In this document: positions 15,214 through 17,565 of the stretch, in pieces
How the letters are laid out: each line of letters starts with the position of its first letter
Position numbering within the stretch: the first letter of the stretch is position 1
NCBI GenBank assembly: GCA_015487455.1
Contig: WFPR01000033.1
Span: 1-17,565, forward strand
Source of the DNA: Candidatus Bipolaricaulota bacterium
GTDB lineage: Bacteria > Bipolaricaulota > Bipolaricaulia > RBG-16-55-9
DNA: 17,565 nt
Direction: 5' to 3'
Program-made: the position numbers and the translations under genes
The notes under the pieces: generated by a model
What the model saw: only the letters and a program-made list of their open reading frames with translations
Database searches by the model: none
What the model was told of the DNA's origin: nothing

Positions 15214-16230
15214 ATGCGGCGAACGGCTCAGAGGGTGGGGCTGCTCCTGCTGGGGCTGGGGCTCATTGCCTTCACGGGCCTGAACTCCGCGTTCGGCGGG
15301 GGCGCCCAGGCGCAGGGGGGGACGGAACCACTCACGGTGATGCTCGAGTGGTTCGCGAACCCGGACCACGCGCCCCTGTACTTAGCTCAAGCGAACGGCT
15401 ACTTCGCCCGACGGGGCCTAAGCGTGGAGATCCGGGAGCCGGGCGACCCCAGCCAGGTGCCCTTCCTGGTGGCGTCGGGGGCCGTCGACCTCGGGCTGAG
15501 CAGCATGTTCAACTTTATCATCCTCAAGAGCGCACAGGGGCTGGACGCTATAGCCGTCGGCGCGCTGCTCATGAAGCCCCTGGGCGCCCTGGTGGCCATC
15601 AAGGAGCGGGGCATCGAGCGCCTCGAGGACTTGAAGGGCGGGACGATCGGCTACGCCGTCGAGCCCGTGGAGCCCGCTGTCTACGGGACGATGCTCCGGG
15701 CGGTGGGGCTCGAGCCCGGCCAGGACGTCCAGCTCGTCAAGCTCGACTTTCTGAGCTTGATGCCCGCGCTGCTGGCGGGTCGGGTCGACGCGATCGGGGC
15801 CTTCCGCAACTTCGAGCCCGTGAAGGTCGAGCTGGCGGGCTTCACCCCGGTCGTCTTCAACCAAGAGGACTACGGCGCCCCGGAGAGCTATCAGCTCGTC
15901 TTCCTGGCGCGCCCTCGGCTCGTTGAGGAGCGACCGGAGGCGCTACGCGCGTTCCTGAGCGCGATCGCGGACGCGACGCTCTTTTTGTTGGCCCACCCCG
16001 AGCGGGCCAAGGCGCGCTTCTTCGAGGCGCTGCCCCACCTCCGCGACGAGCTGAACCTCAGGGCGTACGACCGCACCGTCCCGATCTTCGTGGGCGCGCC
16101 CTGCCACAACGACCCCGATCGTTGGACCCAAGCCCAGCGGTTCCTCCTCGAGGAGGGGATCATCCCTCAGACGCTGCCCCTCGACGAGCTGTTCACGGAG
16201 GAGCTGCTGCCGGGGGGGTGCCGCGGATGA
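15214..16230 (+). CDS. thiY: Thiamine pyrimidine precursor-binding protein (NMT1/THI5-like)
   Basis: Periplasmic solute-binding protein of the ThiXYZ importer; the family captures formylaminopyrimidine or HMP-type thiamine precursors. 338 residues: signal peptide (hydrophobic 8-24) with cleavage near AQA (31-33), then the mature NMT1/THI5 fold starting LTVMLEWFANPDHAPLYLAQ (40-59) with GYFARRGLSVEI (62-73) and GDPSQVPFLVASGAVDLGLSS (77-97, quoted as consecutive motifs). No CCCFC motif of eukaryotic THI5 enzymes is seen, so it is a binding protein, not the pyrimidine synthase. AAAGGGAGGG lies 7 bases before the ATG. Its stop overlaps the next start as ATGA (16227-16230), so the methyltransferase is likely translationally coupled. 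Confidence 0.9.
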   Translation: MRRTAQRVGLLLLGLGLIAFTGLNSAFGGGAQAQGGTEPLTVMLEWFANPDHAPLYLAQANGYFARRGLSVEIREPGDPSQVPFLVASGAVDLGLSSMFNFIILKSAQGLDAIAVGALLMKPLGALVAIKERGIERLEDLKGGTIGYAVEPVEPAVYGTMLRAVGLEPGQDVQLVKLDFLSLMPALLAGRVDAIGAFRNFEPVKVELAGFTPVVFNQEDYGAPESYQLVFLARPRLVEERPEALRAFLSAIADATLFLLAHPERAKARFFEALPHLRDELNLRAYDRTVPIFVGAPCHNDPDRWTQAQRFLLEEGIIPQTLPLDELFTEELLPGGCRG

Positions 16231-16994
16231 GCCCTCTGCTGAGACTGAAGCCGAAGCCCAGGCTCAAGACCAAGGGTCGAGATGAGCCGTTCGTCCCCTG
16301 GTACTTCCGGCGGGAGATCGTCGAGACGTACGAGAGTTGGTACACGGGGAAGGGGGCGCGGATGGACCGCCTGGAGAAGAAGCTCCTCCGCGCCCTGTTG
16401 CCGGAGCTGGGGGAGGTGCGGACGCTCCTGGAGGTCGGCTGCGGGACGACGCACTTCACCCGCTGGTTCGCTCAGGAGCTGGGGCTTCGGGCCGTCGGGC
16501 TCGACTTGAGCCCCCTGATGCTCCGGGAGGCCCGCAAGTGGTGGGACGGGCCCCTGGTCCGGGGGGACGCCGCCGCGCTCCCCTTCCCCGACGGCGCGTT
16601 CGACGCGGTCGCGATGATCACCTGCTTCGAGTACATGCCGGAGCCCCTTAGGGTGCTCCAAGAGGCGCAACGGGTCGCCCGCCGGGGCCTGCTGTTGGGG
16701 CTCATGAACCGCTGGAGCCTCTCGACGCTGCGCCGCCGCCTCCAAGAGCTCTTGGGCAAGAACCCCTTCTACCAGAACGCCCACTTCTACTCGCTGCCCG
16801 AGATCTTGGGGCTGCTGAGGCGGGCCTACGGGCCCGGCGCGAAGATCGCGTGGAGCTGCACGCTCTTTCCGCCCGTCGTGCCCCTGGAGGCCGCCCGGGT
16901 CCCGTTCGGCTCGTTCCTGGCGCTGGCCGTGCGCTTCCCCGATTCCCCGATCGCGGGAGGGGCAAAGGACGAAAGGAGGCCCCATGACGCTTGA
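16227..16994 (+). CDS. Class I SAM-dependent methyltransferase
   Basis: Cytoplasmic methyltransferase of unknown substrate. 255 residues from the ATG that overlaps the thiY stop by 4 bases; an upstream start at 16122 in the same frame would lie wholly inside thiY and adds only low-complexity sequence. SAM-binding motif I LLEVGCGTTHFT (67-78), acidic motif GLDLSPLML (91-99), GDAAALPFPDGAFDAV (113-128) and the following helix region EPLRVLQEAQRVARRG (139-154) are Methyltransf_11-like. The N-terminus (LKPKPRLKTKG) is a basic low-complexity stretch coded by a six-base repeat. Place in the operon suggests a link to thiamine or a neighbouring cofactor, but no residue shows the substrate. Ends inside the next gene, overlapping it by 11 bases. 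Confidence 0.85.
   Translation: MSPLLRLKPKPRLKTKGRDEPFVPWYFRREIVETYESWYTGKGARMDRLEKKLLRALLPELGEVRTLLEVGCGTTHFTRWFAQELGLRAVGLDLSPLMLREARKWWDGPLVRGDAAALPFPDGAFDAVAMITCFEYMPEPLRVLQEAQRVARRGLLLGLMNRWSLSTLRRRLQELLGKNPFYQNAHFYSLPEILGLLRRAYGPGAKIAWSCTLFPPVVPLEAARVPFGSFLALAVRFPDSPIAGGAKDERRPHDA
16245..16274 (+). repeat. Degenerate hexamer repeat in the methyltransferase N-terminus
   Basis: Five six-base units, CTGAAG CCGAAG CCCAGG, then CTCAAG ACCAAG, coding the alternating Leu/Pro/Thr-Lys/Arg run LKPKPRLKTK. The same six-base periodicity occurs at 9784-9807 and 15151-15180. Confidence 0.55.
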
Positions 16995-17565
16995 GTTCCC
17001 CGACGTCGGCAAGGTCGACGCCCGCTTCTTCGAGGCGGTGATCGCGCCCCGGCTCGGCGCCCGCCGGCCCGAGGTGCTCGTCGGGCCGGCGCCGGGGCTG
17101 GACAACGGGATCGTGCGGGTCGCGCCCGGCCGCGTGCTGGCCGTCACGACCGACCCGCTCTCGCTCATCCCCGCGCTCGGCCCGGAGGACTCCGCCTGGC
17201 TCTCCGTGCACCTGCTGGCCTCCGACTTGGCCACCAGCGGGCTGGCGCCCCAGTTCGCCGTCGTGGACTTCAACCTGCCGCCCCACATGGGCGCCGCGGA
17301 GTTCGAGCGCTACTGGGAGGCGATGCATCAAGAGTTCAAAAATCTGGGGATCGCCGTGGTGGCGGGGCACACGGGCCGGTTCCTCGGCTGCGACTACACG
17401 ATCATCGGGGGTGGAGCGCTCTTTGCGTTAGGCTCGGAGGACGCGTACGTCACGCCCGCGATGGCCCGGCCCGGCGACGTCGTCCTGCTCACCAAGGGGG
17501 CGGCGATCGCGACCACGGGGCTCTTGGCGCGGGCGTTCCCCGAGACGGTGGGCCGGGCGCTCGGG
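16984..17565 (+). CDS. AIR synthase/HypE-related protein, 3' end missing
   Basis: 194 residues of a protein running off the right edge; the frame is open to the last base. It belongs to the PurM/HypE/ThiL/SelD ATP-binding superfamily: VGPAPGLDNGIV (33-44) corresponds to the nucleotide/metal-binding GxDA/GDD segment, TTDPLSLIPALG (55-66) to the second strand, SAWLSVHLLASDLATSGLAP (70-89) to the conserved central helix, AGHTGRFLGCDYTIIGGG (127-144) to the glycine-rich region, then RPGDVVLLTKGAAI (162-175). AGGAGG lies 4 bases before the ATG, which sits inside the end of the methyltransferase gene. This resembles the HypE-like 'AIR synthase-related' group more than true ThiL, as GDDxA is replaced by GLDN. 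A thiamine-phosphate-kinase-like role is tempting in a TPP-controlled operon but is inference. Confidence 0.8.
   Translation, partial: MTLEFPDVGKVDARFFEAVIAPRLGARRPEVLVGPAPGLDNGIVRVAPGRVLAVTTDPLSLIPALGPEDSAWLSVHLLASDLATSGLAPQFAVVDFNLPPHMGAAEFERYWEAMHQEFKNLGIAVVAGHTGRFLGCDYTIIGGGALFALGSEDAYVTPAMARPGDVVLLTKGAAIATTGLLARAFPETVGRALG

Noticed and set aside
16122..16226. 35-residue N-terminal extension of the methyltransferase
   Set aside because: It lies wholly inside thiY in another frame and is Pro/Gly/Ala low complexity. The ATGA overlap start is better.
1..17565. tRNA, rRNA, CRISPR arrays, insertion sequences or phage genes
   Set aside because: I saw no cloverleaf-like tRNA, rRNA segments, direct-repeat/spacer arrays, transposase motifs or terminal inverted repeats on either strand.

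Overview
This is a GC-rich bacterial window (by eye close to 70% GC), with short intergenic gaps and strong AGGAGG-type ribosome sites. Signal peptides, a possible outer-membrane barrel protein and two-subunit succinate dehydrogenase anchors suggest a didermic, respiring, probably uncultured bacterium. I cannot name the phylum from sequence alone.

Layout. (1) 4-831, minus: sdhC and sdhD, the membrane anchors of succinate dehydrogenase; sdhA and sdhB are not in the window and may lie past the left edge. (2) 1063-4725, plus: a divergent pyruvate kinase, carbamate kinase and the large subunit of exonuclease VII, closely spaced. (3) 4733-4808: a strong hairpin and a pyrimidine repeat between convergent transcription units. 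(4) 4817-13281, minus: a secreted-protein island. It holds two copies of a very large exported protein (beta-propeller, PKD domains, cysteine-rich C-terminal module) with an exported, possibly barrel-forming protein between them. The upstream copy is split into two reading frames by an apparent one-base loss in a C5 run. Each of the three transcription units starts with a TTGACA -35 box. (5) 13387-17565, plus: a sigma70-like promoter, a clear TPP riboswitch whose 3' strand contains the ribosome site, then thiZ-thiX-thiY (an ABC importer for a thiamine pyrimidine precursor), a SAM methyltransferase and a truncated AIR synthase/HypE-like gene. Most stops and starts in this operon overlap.

The thi operon is interpretable: low TPP exposes the ribosome site and allows uptake of the precursor. 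The two terminal genes have no established role in that pathway and are worth attention. The least explained part is the secreted island. The two large proteins have diverged strongly, yet keep eleven cysteines in the same order in the C-terminal module, and they share a P-x-G-W beta-sandwich segment with the protein encoded between them. Short hexamer- or heptamer-periodic repeats occur at several gene edges and at the N-termini of some proteins.
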